A stretch of DNA of 64,000 nt from Siphonodentalium dalli (Eukaryota; Mollusca; Scaphopoda; Gadilida; Siphonodentaliidae): NCBI GenBank assembly GCA_032622095.1, contig CP136068.1:2955314-3019313 (forward strand), given 5' to 3'. Positions 1 through 10,479 of the stretch are shown here, in pieces (within the stretch, counting starts at the first letter, position 1; each line of letters begins with the position of its first letter). Both the position numbers and the translations under genes were made by a program. The notes beneath the pieces were generated by a model. That model was not told where the DNA came from and did no database searches. It saw only the letters and a program-made list of their open reading frames with translations.

Positions 1-2157
1 TGAGCCCCAGACAGAGAGAACAATGCAGTGATGACTTGTCTGCTTGGGTCTGTGTGGGGCTCCATACAGGAGTGTTATATAACCCTTTATGGAGCCCCAG
101 ACAGAGAACAATGCACTGATGACTGTCGTCTGTGTGGGGCTCCATACAGGTGTGTTACATAATCCTTTATGGAGCCTCAGACAGAGAGAACAATGCACTG
201 ATGATGTCGTCTGCTTGGGTCCATGTGGGGCTCCATACAGGTGTGTTGTATAACCCTTTATGGAGCCCCAGACAGAGAACAATGTACTGATGACTGTCGT
301 CTGCTTGGGTCCATGTGGGGCTCCATACAGGTGTGTTACATAATACTTTATGGAGCCTCAGACAGAGAGAACAATGCACTGATGACTGTCGTCCGCTTGG
401 GTCCATGTGAGGCTCCATACAGGAGTGTTATATAACCCTTTATGGAGCCCCAGACAGCGAGAACAATGCACTGATGACTGCCGTCTGCTTGGGTCTGTGT
501 GGGGCTCCATACAGGAGTGTTATATAACCCTTTATGGAGCCCCAGACAGCCAGAACAATGCACTGATGAATGTCGTCTGCTTTGGTCCGTGTGAGGCTCC
601 ATACAGGAGTGTTATATAACCCTTTATGGAGCCCCAGACAGAGAGAACAATGCACTGATGACTGTCGTCCGCTTGGGTCCATGTGAGGCTCCATACAGGA
701 ATGTTATATAACCCTTTATGGAGCCCCAGACAGAGAGAACAATGCACTGATGACTGTCGTCTGCTTGGGTCCATGTGAGGCTCCATACAGGAGTGTTATA
801 TAACCCTTTATGGAGCCCCAGACAGAGAGAACAATGCACTGATGACTGTCGTCCGCTTGGGTCCTTGTGAGGCTCCATACAGGAATGTTATATAACCCTT
901 TATGGAGCCCCAGACAGAGAGAACAATGCACTGATGACTGTCGTCTGCTTGGGTCCATGTGAGGCTCCATACATGAGTGTTATATAACCCTTTATGGAGC
1001 CCCAGACAGAGAGAACAATGCACTGATGACTGTCGTCTGCTTGGGTCCATGTGAGGCTCCATAAAGGAGTGTTATATAACCCTTTATGGAGCCCCAGACA
1101 GAGAGAACAATGCACTGATGATGACTGTCGTCTGCTTGGGTCCATGTGAGGCTCCATAAAGGAGTGTTATATAACCCTTTATGGAGCCCCAGACAGAACA
1201 ATGCACTGATGACTGTCGTCTGCTTTGGTCCATGTGAGGCTCCATACAGGTCTGGAGTGTTATATAACCCTTTATGGAGCCCCAGACAGAGAGAACAATG
1301 CACTGATGATGTCGTCCGCTTGGGTCCATGTGAGGCTCCATACAGGAGTGTTATATAACCCTTTATGGAGCTCCAGACAGAGAGAACAATGCACTGATGA
1401 TGTCGTCTGCTTGGGTCCATGTGGGGTTCCATACAGGAGTGTTATATAACCCTTTATGGAGCCCCAGACAGAACAATGCACTGATGACTGTCGTCTGCTT
1501 GGGTCTGTGTGGGGCTCCATACAGGTGTGTTACATAATCCTTTATGGAGCCTCAGACAGAGAGAACAATGCACTGATGATGTCGTCCGCTTGGGTCCATG
1601 TGGGGCTCCATACAGGTGTGTTATATAACCCTTTATGGAGCCCCAGACAGAGAACAATGCACTGATGACTGTCGTCTGCTTGGGTCTGTGTGGGGCTCCA
1701 TACAGGAGTGTTATATAATCCTTTATGGAGCCTCAGACAGAGAGAACAATGCACTGATGATGTCGTCCGCTTGGGTCCATGTGAGGCTCCACACAGGAGT
1801 GTTATATAACCCTTTATGGAGCCCCAGACAGAGAGAACAATGCACTGATGATGTCGTCCGCTTGGGTCCATGTGAGGCTCCACACAGGAGTGTTATATAA
1901 CCCTTTATGGAGCCTCAGACAGAGAGAACAATGCACTGATGACTGTCGTTTGCTTGGGTCCATGTGAGGCTCCATACAGGAGTATTATAGAACTCTTTAT
2001 GGAGCCCCAGACAGAGATAACAATGCACTGATGACTGTCGTCTGCTTGGGTCCTTGTGAGGCTCCATACAGGAGTATTATATAACCCTTTATGGAGCCTC
2101 AGACAGAGAACAATGCACTGATGATGACTGTCGTCTGCTTGGGTCCTTGTGAGGCTG
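1..2157. repeat. 92-bp minisatellite in the SPAG1-like intron
   Basis: About 23 tandem copies of a unit near 92 bp fill the window's left edge and stop about 50 bp before the exon beginning at 2209. Each unit carries an inverted pair, GGCTCCATA and TATGGAGCC, flanking a short AT-rich core, so single units can form a small hairpin. Two unit types, one with TTATATAACCC and one with TTACATAATCC, alternate near 60-420 and again at 1440-1800, giving a ~184-bp dimer there, while the middle (about 620-1100) is homogeneous. Short open frames here (70-146 codons) run on both strands and repeat with the unit, so I do not regard them as coding. The array continues beyond the window. Confidence 0.95.
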
Positions 2158-2208
2158 CAAACTATGCTGAAAATTGCACGTGTTGAATTTGAATTTTTTT
2201 TTCTCCAG

Positions 2209-2802
2209 CAAAAACAGGGGAGGAAACTGCAAAAAAGGCGACTGAGGCTAAAGTTCAAACAGGAAAGGCGAGTGGTGCGAACAAGAAATCTAAAAAAGCT
2301 CAAAATTCTCAACCTCAAGGAAGTGATTTACATGTTGATAAATCTAGTGATTCCGATAAATCTAAATCTGCCCAGACATCAAATGGACCAACCGATAGCC
2401 GAAAGTCAAAAAGTGTTTCACCACCGAAGGAATCAGCAAAATCTGCAGAAACAGCGAAGCCACAAAAAAACAAGACAGAATCGGCCAAACCGCAGGCACA
2501 GAAAAACAAGTCAGATTCAAATGAATCAGATGATATACGGAAGTCAAAAAGTGTTTCACCATCGAAGGAATCGGCAAAATCTGCAGAATCAGCGAAGTCA
2601 CAGATGCAGAAAAACAAGACAGATTCTAAGCCAGTGAAAAAAACGAGCGCCGGTCTTCCAAGTACAATGCCATCTGTGCCTTCCATGGTGATATCGACGC
2701 CATTCGAGTTCCTCCAGGCATGGAATTCATTAAAGAAAGCTCGTAGTTCAGAACCGTATGCGGAGTTAATGTCAATGATACCACCAGAAGAACTGCCTAG
2801 CA
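2209..2802 (+). CDS. SPAG1: SPAG1-like exon A: Lys/Ser linker and start of RPAP3_C domain
   Basis: The acceptor is a T-rich tract ending CTCCAG at 2203-2208; the donor is A|GTAAGT at 2803. The exon starts with two bases completing a codon and is open for 198 codons. It contains an internal imperfect duplication: RKSKSVSP followed by KESAKSAE and QKNK occurs twice, about 45 residues apart, which points to past slippage in the linker. The last ~37 residues begin the folded domain. Overlapping open frames on the other strand are shadows of this low-complexity coding sequence. Confidence 0.85.
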
Positions 2803-5800
2803 GTAAGTATAAATTTAACCCTTTCTATACTAAATTGATTCTCCTGTCAGTTGTAAAAGTTCACATTGGAAAGGTTTACTATTCAATTGGAGGGGTGTTC
2901 CGGTTAAGTTAGCAGACAACAGACAGACAAGTGATGAAGGATTCCTATCCATGTTCAGATAATAAGTTCAACAATTAACCTACCTATGGTCATTTGTTGA
3001 ACTTATTATCTGAATATTTTCTCGAGGAAGTAACTTAATATGAGTATTTAGTATAGAAATGGTTCAATGGATATGGTTCATTTGAAGCTTCAAAATTATG
3101 TCTAAGTAATTTGCATGTAGACATACAATACACTTGCCAAAGTCGAAGTCATTTTCCAGCAGTTGTTAATTTTCACATATAACTGTGACAAAGATTATTT
3201 TTCACATATAACTGTGACAAACATTATTTTTCACATTTAACTGTGACAAACATTAATTTTCACACATAACTGTGACAAACATTATTTTTCACATACAATA
3301 CAACTGTGACAAACATTAATTTGTACATATAACTGTGACAAACATTAATTTTTCACACATAACTGTGACAAACATTATTCTTCACATATAACTGTGACAA
3401 ACATTAATTTTTACATATAACTGTGACAAACATTAATTTTTACATATAACGGTGACAAACATTATTTTTCACATAAAACTGTGACAAACATTAATTTTCA
3501 CATATAAAGTCATTTTCCAGCAGTTGTTAATTTTAACATATAACTGTGACACACATTAATTTTCACACATAACTGTGACACACATTAATTTTTACATGTA
3601 ACTTTGACAAACATTAATTTTTACATATAACTGTGACAAACATTAATTTTTACATATAACTGTGACAAACATTAATTTTTACATATAACTGTGACAAACA
3701 TTAATTTTTACATATAACTGTGACAAACAATAATTTTCACATATAACTATGACAAACATTATTTTTCACATATCAAGAAGAGATTAACAAGGAATGCTTT
3801 TTATTGTTCAATGATTTAAGAAAAATCTGAGCTTGCCTTTTCTACTTATCTACTTTCTGTGGCACTTAAGCGTTAGTGACCCGCTCAAATAAAACCACAA
3901 TTATATGAAATAAAATATCACAATTGCTACAATAAACAGATAGTTTCCGCAGAAGACATGCTATTTGATCTGAAACCCACATCGGTTGTGAATTGAAAGC
4001 GGTAATTTAATGTGAAAAGAAACATTTGCCGCAGTGTTTACATATTTTTTAAAGTATGCGAACTCAGTTGACCTTGCGAACTGCGTTCGACATTTTCCAG
4101 TGAAAATATTCCGTAGATTTTCAATCAACCACGCACGATGAATTCTTCATTGTAATCGTAATTATACGTGACAATAAATACATAGATTAAATACATATTG
4201 AAGATATAAATGTAATACATTAAATAAATTACGGGAATTACAACCATCTCACAGTTTAAAACAGTGTAAACACAATGAGCATTAGAATATCATGTGGGCC
4301 GCCATTTTGTTTGTATCGAAATTCGTCTCGGCCAAAACAAACACCGGACAATGCCGAAGTTCTTCGGAACCTGAGTTCGGCTTTCAGTTAAGTAAACAAA
4401 CAGAAAAAACAACGATGTTTGTGGCAATCAACCGGAATATTCTATGTGTAATTTAACATTAAAGTTAGATTATTATACACCATTATGACCATAAGATGTC
4501 ACTCTTTCCGATGTATATAGCATCATGTATTGCTTTGTTAGGTAAATGGAGTAAAATACACCACAGATTCCCGCCACAGATCCTGGGCGTAACTCATGTC
4601 ATAGGAATGCATGGGCCTGGAACTCGGACTAAATACTAGCATCTCCATCCCAAAATCTTAGCTAGTTTTAGTACGAGAAGACTTGGACTAGTGAAGCGCC
4701 TGTAAAATGGCAGCAGGCACAAGAATCGGCATTACTCATAAAAAACAGCTGGGGTAATAATGTGAGCGCTTAGAGCTACACCAGGGATTAAGCGCTATAT
4801 AAATGATATGCATTATTATTATTATTATATTTTATTTTTTTTTGTCGTTGGCATCGCGTGTGTGCAATACATAGCGGTTAACCGGTTTATCGTAGTTAAA
4901 CCGGTTGTCGACAGTAGCCGGTTGTCAACCGGATATCCGTTTCAGCACTAGTCCCTTGTGCAACACAACTTTCAATACCACAGTCGAACATGGGATGAAG
5001 ATAACAAATAACAGTTATATGTCCTACAGAATGTTAGATAGGAATTTTTTCCCCCAATTCATTTGAACATGAATAAATGCCAACTGAAAACTTCTTTTAC
5101 TATATATCTTCTGGTCCAAAATTAATTTGTTTTTTTGCCAATTTATTTAGCACTTTTAAATGTTTAAATATTCCAACTGAACATGATTTGGTATTAGGGG
5201 GTCTATTTTTCATTTGACAAATGTTAAAAAGCTTGCTTAGACGCTGTATAAAACAATCGTTATATGAGATAAATCATCTTTATTTCAGTGATCACGAACA
5301 AACTAGATGGATTCATGCTCAGTACTATCGTGGGATGCACGCTAAAATATGCAGAAAAAGGTTTGTTTCTTTGGCACAAAATTTCCCCAAGCATTGATTG
5401 TGGCTTTGCTGCGATACTGATTTCAATCATCGATTGTGGCTTTGTTGCTGCGATACTTATTTCAATCATCGATTGTGGCTTTGTTGCTGCAATACTTATT
5501 TCAATCATCGATTGTGGCTTTGTTGCTGCAATACTGATTTCAATCATCGATTGTGGCTTTGTTGCTGCGATACTGATTTCAATCATCGATTGTGGCTTTG
5601 TTGCTGCGATACTTATTTCAATTATCGATTGTGGCTTTGTTGCTGCGATACTGATTTCAATCATCGATTGTGGCTTTGTTGCTGCGATACTGATTTCAAT
5701 CATCAATTGTGGCTTTGTTGCTGCGATACTGATTTCAATCATCGATTGTGGCTTTGTTGCTGCGATACTGATTTCAATCATCGATTGTGGCTTTGTTGCT

Positions 5801-8800
5801 GCGATACTGATTTCAATCATCGATTGTGGCTTTGTTGCTGCGATACTGATTTCAATCATCGATTGTGGCTTTGTTGCTGCGATACTGATTTCAATCATCG
5901 ATTGTGGCTTTGCTGCGATACTGATTTCAATCATCGATTGTGGCTTTGTTGCTGCGATACTGATTTCAATCATCGATTGTGGCTTTGCTGCGATACTGAT
6001 TTCAATCATCGATTGTGGCTTTGTTGCTGCGATACTGATTTCAATCATCGATTGTGGCTTTGTTGCTGCGATACTGATTTCAATCATCGATTGTGGCTTT
6101 GTTGCTGCGATACTGATTTCACTCATGCTGTACTCCTTCAATTCAATGTTACCCACAATCTTTAGAAAAAATATCAGTTCATGGGGCCTCTCTCGCACAG
6201 GAAGTCATTTTATCCCATTTAAATTCTATGTTAAAAACACGGAGGACCTTGGTTTTAGGTTATAATTGTCCCCCGAAAAAAAAAATTCGGGCAACTATTA
6301 AAATAGCCGGTGTGTGTCCGTCCGTCCATCCGTGCGTCCGGAAATGGTTTCCGGATGATAACTTTAGTTTCGGTTATTAGATCAAAAGCAAATTTCATAG
6401 GTGAGTTTATCAGACCTAAATACAGGTCAAGTTCGAATATGGGTTTGCTCCGCCCATTTTTGCGAGAGTTATGGCCCTTTTTTTACTTAGAATCTTGGAA
6501 TTTTCTGGTTTCCGGATGATAACTTCAGTTTGTGTGCTCATATCTGAACCAAATTTGGTATGTGAGTTTATCAGCCCTATGTACAGGTCAAGTTCGAATA
6601 TGGGTATTTCTCACTTTTTCGGTTTCCGGATGATATCTCAAGTTTGGATCCTTTAATTGCAAATACCGTTTTTATGTGGATCAGTCATATCAAGTCATAC
6701 AGGTTGAGTTCTAATTTGAGTTTGATCCGATGATTTTTCCTAGAGTTATGGACTTTTTATCAAAATACAGGTCAAGTTCGAATTTGAGTTTGATCCGATG
6801 ATTTTCGACTTGGAAAATTCAATTTTTCTTGTAATTTTCTTCATGTTGTGCCAATTTGAGGTTATATTTTGACTTTAAGAGTTTTTTTAAGATTTGGTTA
6901 TTTGTATGCATGTCAGTAATGAGACAATGCACAAGTTTCTTATCCATATAGTATACTTCTACAAAGACTCCGCTCCAAATGAAGCCACCGGTTCGGGGGA
7001 CACTGTGGCCTAACGGCCTTTTATTTAGAAATTAAAGTTACCAAATATTTGAAAATTTCCTCAAGATAATTATGATAGTATAGCATTACTAAATTCACCC
7101 TCTGGTGACCTCATTCTGCTTAGGCCTAATCTTCTCTGGAAAGCTTCTTTATTATCACATTTCTATAGAAACTTCTTCACATGGATTCTATTTCTTTTTT
7201 AGTTTAGTTTTTCTATATCTCCAAATTGGCCCAAGAGTGTGAATTTGGTGATGCTACCCGCTATGAGGGATAGTGTCACTAAATTCACCCTCTGGGCACC
7301 TCAGTCTGCAAACGACAGGCACATTAAACTCAGGCATGGTTGCAAATTTTGTTATACCCGATGCCACAATTATAATTTTGTTATACCCGATGCCACATCT
7401 ATAATTTTTGCTTTGTATGCAGGTGACCATGTGAGGAGTTTAGGTATCTTGAAGAATCTACCAAAAGTTCCTCGCTTCGACACAATATACATGTTCCTGT
7501 CTCCCAGCGATAAGGAAGGTATGTTTATAGACACAATATACATGTTCCTGTCTCCCCGCGATAAGGAAGGTATGTTTATAGACACAATATACATGTTCCT
7601 GTCTCCCCGCGATAAGGAAGGTATGTTTATAGACACAATATACATGTTCCTGTCTCCCCGCGATAAGGAAGGTATGTTTATAGACATCAACTACAGAAAA
7701 AGACAATAACATGCCTGTACATTTCAAAATTTTGCATACCCTGTTATTTGTTCCCTGGTTGATGCTCAGTGTAATATCTCTGTAAACCAGAATGTATTGG
7801 CTACTCAATTACTTAGGAGTTGAGTCCGTGGGGTCAAAATTTATATACGAGTTCTCAAATATTGGGCCACTGGTACAATCAAAAGATCTTCATTTTTTGT
7901 GAATCGACGAGAATATTTATTACGCGTCATCGCTGGATGTACATAAGGTTTCATATTTTTTTAAACATTTGAAGTCGGCTATCAATTCCGGTCACTAATA
8001 TACTTGTGGACATTAACGTGCTTTTGTGTATAAAATCCTCGAATAAGCTGATAAGGAAAAAATACAAGCGGTCCAAAAAAGTCCTAAAAATTCGAGTGAT
8101 GGAAAGCCAACACAAGAGCAGAAGGATTCGTATTCTTTTGCGGGAAATGTTCAGATAAAAAATTAACAAATGATCTATGGTTATGTTACACGAAGAAAGA
8201 GTTTGAAACAAACGAGGTCTATTTAAAGTGATGTGAAACACTCCGGTTTGGTGATCGAATAGAAAAGGAGAATAATTTTTTTCAAAGTAGTTATATTTTT
8301 AAAATATTAATCCAAATTTACAACACACACCGTCAGTATTCTATATTTATCAAATGCAATGAGTATCGATGGCGAAATCATTTGCGTTTGTTTATCGCCG
8401 ATTGTAAATATTTACAATTAAGCATATTTTAGACGGTGTTTTCTATGGAGTTTTATGGTAGATTTCTTTGAGATTTTGGGCGATGTTAATATAATGCTAC
8501 ATTCTCCCAGTTGGCATAGCGCGTGAGTACTAATGTATCAGTTTCACTCACCCGAACATAATATGTCTTTAACCCTTTACCCAACAAACCGGCCAAAACC
8601 GGCCAAATAAAGCTTCAACAGCCTAAAATATCTTCGGTTTGTCTCAATAGAACCAAACAAATATGGATATCATTGGAATCAGTTCATTGACCACATTGTG
8701 ATGGTTACAGTTATGCCCTGTGCCAATGCATTCTCTTATATATGCGAGTCGACCATAGGTCGCCTCGCATATATAAGAGAATGCATTGGCCTAAAAATAT

Positions 8801-9083
8801 TCTTTTTTTAACACTTTTTACCATTTTTTCTTACATTCTTTAACAATTTTATAATTTTTAATGTGTTAAGCCAATGTATTCTCTTATATATGCGAGGCGA
8901 CCTATGGTCGACTCGCATATATAAGAGAATGCATTGGCACAGGGCCGTTCTGTTGGGTAAAGGGTTAATTCTGAACCGTGTTTTTTTTTATTTTCAGATA
9001 TCGAGGAGGTCTTGGAACAGCTATCACAGTACATGTCCGGGGACGACCACAAGACTTTAAGAAAACAGTATAATATAAAATGA
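2209..9083 (+). CDS. SPAG1: SPAG1-like dynein-arm assembly factor, 3' four exons (spliced, 5' end outside window)
   Basis: Join of 2209-2802, 5289-5360, 7423-7518 and 8998-9083 gives 281 residues and a stop. All four exons have AG acceptors, the first three have GT donors, and every junction is phase 1, so the frame is continuous. The first ~155 residues are a Lys/Ser-rich, low-complexity linker. From about residue 162 (TPFEFLQAWNSL) to the end the protein resembles the RPAP3_C domain, with the blocks NKLDG, RFDTIYMFLS and a terminal LRKQYN. From memory of the family, the NKL(D/E)G block after a Leu-Pro matches SPAG1 better than RPAP3. SPAG1 is a cytoplasmic TPR co-chaperone that helps HSP90/R2TP-type assembly of ciliary dynein arms; its TPR repeats would lie upstream. 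RPAP3 or another RPAP3_C protein is the alternative. Confidence 0.75.
2954..3014. repeat. Perfect 21-bp inverted repeat (hairpin)
   Basis: Arms at 2954-2974 and 2994-3014 are perfect reverse complements (TTCAGATAATAAG... against ...CTTATTATCTGAA) around a 19-nt loop. It is probably a remnant of a foldback MITE; no clear target-site duplication is seen. Confidence 0.8.
3168..3773. repeat. ~30-bp minisatellite in intron A-B
   Basis: About 20 imperfect copies of a unit built from CACATATAACTGTGACAAAC plus an ATTAATTTTT spacer. A 26-bp flanking block beginning GTCATTTTCCAGCAG lies just before the array (about 3148) and recurs inside it (about 3509), so part of the array was duplicated together with its flank. 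Confidence 0.9.
4690..4835 (+). mobile_element. SINE-like 3' tail
   Basis: The sequence has GAGCGCTTAGAGC, then AAGCGCTATATAAATG and an ATT trinucleotide run. Tails of this form end many marine invertebrate SINEs. The head of the element is not clear, so the left boundary is approximate. Confidence 0.45.
5289..5360 (+). CDS. SPAG1: SPAG1-like exon B
   Basis: Seventy-two bases between TTTATTTCAG and the donor G|GTTTGT. It supplies the core NKLDG block and the start of the next helix. An open frame continues past the donor through the adjacent array to about 6265, but that is explained by repeat units divisible by three; the matching downstream exon phase supports splicing at 5360. Confidence 0.82.
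5394..6125. repeat. 39/36-bp minisatellite just downstream of exon B
   Basis: Nineteen units: sixteen of 39 bp and three of 36 bp that lack one GTT triplet (unit core GATTGTGGCTTTG ... CTGCGATACTGATTTC). The total is 732 bp. It begins 34 bp after the splice donor of exon B. Because both unit lengths are multiples of three and stop-free in several frames, open frames of 255-325 codons appear on both strands; the predicted peptides are pure 12-13-residue repeats. Confidence 0.93.
6266..6900. repeat. Dispersed repeat with CCGT run and TTCCGGATGATAAC blocks
   Basis: Starts near a short inverted pair (CCCCCGAA ... TTCGGG), then a CCGT-rich stretch and three partial internal copies of a ~150-bp block containing TTCCGGATGATAAC, AGGTCAAGTTCGAATATGGG and AGAGTTATGG. 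The same family occurs in reverse orientation at 30525-31290 and in degraded form near 20585-20990. I associate it with molluscan genomes from general knowledge; no search was run. The short open frames here are not supported as genes. Confidence 0.7.
6901..7422 (+). other. End of intron B-C, with small repeat fragments
   Basis: Contains two fragments (about 7085-7118 and 7238-7305) related to the foldback element at 17147-17401, with AATTCACCCTCTGG as hallmark. It also has a ~30-bp direct duplication of a GTTATACCCGATGCCAC block directly before the exon C acceptor (CTTTGTATGCAG). Confidence 0.6.
7423..7518 (+). CDS. SPAG1: SPAG1-like exon C
   Basis: Ninety-six bases from the acceptor ATGCAG to the donor GAAG|GTATGT. 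It encodes the RPAP3_C segment with LGILKNLP and PRFDTIYMFLSPSDKE. The 3' half of the exon and its donor are repeated three more times directly downstream; 7518 is chosen as the exon end because it is the first and least repetitive donor and gives the length expected for the domain. Use of a later donor would keep the frame. Confidence 0.8.
7479..7682 (+). repeat. 51-bp tandem array made from exon C and its splice donor
   Basis: Four copies, at 7479, 7530, 7581 and 7632, each with GACACAATATAC ... CGATAAGGAAG|GTATGT. The first copy has CCCAGC (Ser) where the others have CCCCGC (Arg), so the first is the parental exon sequence. Each copy ends in an identical GT donor (after 7518, 7569, 7620 and 7671). 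The unit is 17 codons and stop-free, so each extra copy spliced in would add 17 in-frame residues. Confidence 0.93.
7691..8568. repeat. Intron C-D, including a ~330-bp dispersed repeat
   Basis: 7691-8224 shows no supportable feature. About 8225-8560 is a degraded dispersed repeat whose reverse complement lies at about 23165-23507; shared landmarks are GATGTGAAAC at one end, a TTGTAAATATTTAC core and an AACATCG block. Both copies lie next to a TTAA-flanked MITE. Confidence 0.55.
8569..8968 (+). mobile_element. piggyBac-like MITE with double hairpin (copy 1)
   Basis: The element runs from TTAA|CCCTTTACCCAACA to TGTTGGGTAAAGGG|TTAA, so it has 14-bp terminal inverted repeats and a TTAA target-site duplication, as in piggyBac elements. 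It has no transposase. It contains two 67-bp near-perfect hairpins (8723-8789 and 8871-8937), each with 26-bp arms starting CCAATGCATTCTC and a small inner CGACC/GGTCG stem; the two hairpins are inverted relative to each other. The right end lies 29 bp before exon D, inside the zone expected to hold the branch point. Confidence 0.9.
8998..9083 (+). CDS. SPAG1: SPAG1-like terminal exon D
   Basis: The acceptor is a T-run ending TTTTCAG at 8991-8997. Two bases complete the split codon, then 27 codons and TGA at 9081-9083. The encoded tail (IEEVLEQLSQYM ... TLRKQYNIK) fits the last helices of the RPAP3_C domain, which ends near the C-terminus in SPAG1 and RPAP3. No clear AATAAA is seen close downstream, so the 3' UTR end is unknown. 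Confidence 0.82.
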
Positions 9084-9249
9084 TTGTCATTCCCTTCTAG
9101 TGCTATGTAAATCTATTCAATCCATTAGGCTATATGTTCTGTTTCTCTCACTCACGTTTTATTCTCAACATGTAGAGTTGGAACGATGCGGAACACATCA
9201 CAATACAATGATCATTCTGCAGAGTTGTTAGTTGCCACTGTGAATCAAT

Positions 9250-9640
9250 TTAACCCTTTACCCAACAGAACGGCCCTGTACCAATGCATTCTCTTATATA
9301 TGCGAGTCGATCATAGGTCGCCTCGCATATATAAGAGAATGCATTGGCTTAACACATTAAAAATTATAAAATTGTTAAAGAATGTAAGAAAAAAATGGTA
9401 AAAAGTGTTAAAAAAAAGATTTTTTTAGGCCAATGCATTCTCTTATATATGCGAGGCGACCTATGGTCGACTCGCATATATAAGAGAATGCATTGGCACA
9501 GGGCATAACTGTAACTATCACAATGTGGTCAAGGAGCCGGTTCCAATGATATCCATATTTGTATGGTTCTATTGAGACAGACCGAAGATATTTTAGGCTG
9601 TTGAAGCTTTATTTGGCCGGTTTGTTGGGTAAAGGGTTAA
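9250..9640 (-). mobile_element. piggyBac-like MITE with double hairpin (copy 2)
   Basis: Same family as 8569-8968 in opposite orientation, with TTAA at 9250-9253 and 9637-9640. One hairpin has a C-to-T change in its centre (GTCGATCATAGG). It lies about 170 bp past the SPAG1-like stop codon, so it may be inside the 3' UTR. Confidence 0.9.
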
Positions 9641-9780
9641 CCTTCATTACACAAATCAACCTGATTCCTACAAATTTTAGTTCACAGTTCATGGTATCGC
9701 ATCATAAGTGTATATTTACATACACATAATATTGCTTCTGATTTCCCCATAGCGTTACGGTAGACACACCCCCTGAGTCC

Positions 9781-9849
9781 ATGTGTTCATAAACCTATGA
9801 ACGTAACATGACGTCACTTTCAATGTCGTTCATAGGTTTATGAACACAT
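9781..9849. repeat. Perfect 23-bp inverted repeat
   Basis: Arms 9781-9803 and 9827-9849 (ATGTGTTCATAAACC... and its reverse complement) flank a 23-nt loop that itself contains TGACGTCA, a CRE-type palindrome. Probably a short foldback element; no target duplication is obvious. Confidence 0.75.
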
Positions 9850-10342
9850 TTGTCCCGGAAATCACCGGAGATTGTCAGAGATGAACGACTGCTTGAGTAT
9901 TCAGCACATCCGGATTTTGCAAGCAATTTGTTTTGGTCTATAATCAGTGTTGTTTCCTGCACCTAAAACTCATCTCCTCTAATTACACAACCCACGACCT
10001 CACAAATATATCATTATGGTAGAACGGCGTGTAGTCTATTTCTTATTACCCACAACCGAAACTTAATTGTTAGTTTCAGATATTGTCATTCTTGAAATCA
10101 ACACGTCTTCATTCATTACAAACCAAACAAGACATTTCGTCATACATGTATGTGTATACTTTACTGTGAAATTGTGTTTTCCGCTCTCCGTCAACGGATT
10201 CTCATAATGTTTGGTTTTCCAAAAAAGCGAGGATTCGAACAGTCCAAACTGAGCTCCATGCGTTCATTTAAAGTTGAATAAGTAGGCCTAGTGGGAAAGA
10301 CAGACAATCCTAGTTGATAATGAATTTAAGTATATAAATAAT

Positions 10343-10479
10343 AAATGGCGGATTCAACGTGGTCATGGGTTTTGACCGTGATAAAAACTCAGCAAACTCT
10401 GCATGAACCCCTTCTGCAGTTTGCTTAATTTTTCTCGCGGTCAAAATCCCATGACCACATTGAAACCGCCGTTCATTTC
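10343..10479. repeat. Foldback element
   Basis: Imperfect inverted repeat: AAATGGCGGATTCAACGTGG...GGTTTTGACCG on the left is mirrored by CGGTCAAAATCC...ACCGCCGTTCATTT on the right, with an inner GCAAACT.../...AGTTTGC pair. The short open frame read across it is palindrome-derived. Confidence 0.7.

Larger units (their letters stand above)
2803..5288 (+). other. Intron A-B of the SPAG1-like gene
   Basis: GTAAGT donor to TTTATTTCAG acceptor. It contains a hairpin (2954-3014), a ~30-bp minisatellite (3168-3773) and a SINE-like tail (about 4690-4835). In 3774-4690 and 4836-5288 I see only AT-rich unique sequence without a supportable gene. Confidence 0.8.

Noticed and set aside
348-1432. Reverse frames of 84-146 codons as a small protein family
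   Set aside because: They recur every 92 bp as shifted readings of the minisatellite, with no start or splice context.
5260-6198. 312-codon reverse and 255/325-codon forward frames as genes
   Set aside because: They translate only the 39/36-bp array and its flanks; exon B is better explained by splicing at 5360.
7370-7808. Reverse frames of 106 and 116 codons
   Set aside because: They are antisense readings of exon C and its 51-bp array.
9801-9830. CRE-type palindrome TGACGTCA as a regulatory site
   Set aside because: It is in the loop of a foldback repeat and one 8-bp match is expected by chance at this scale.
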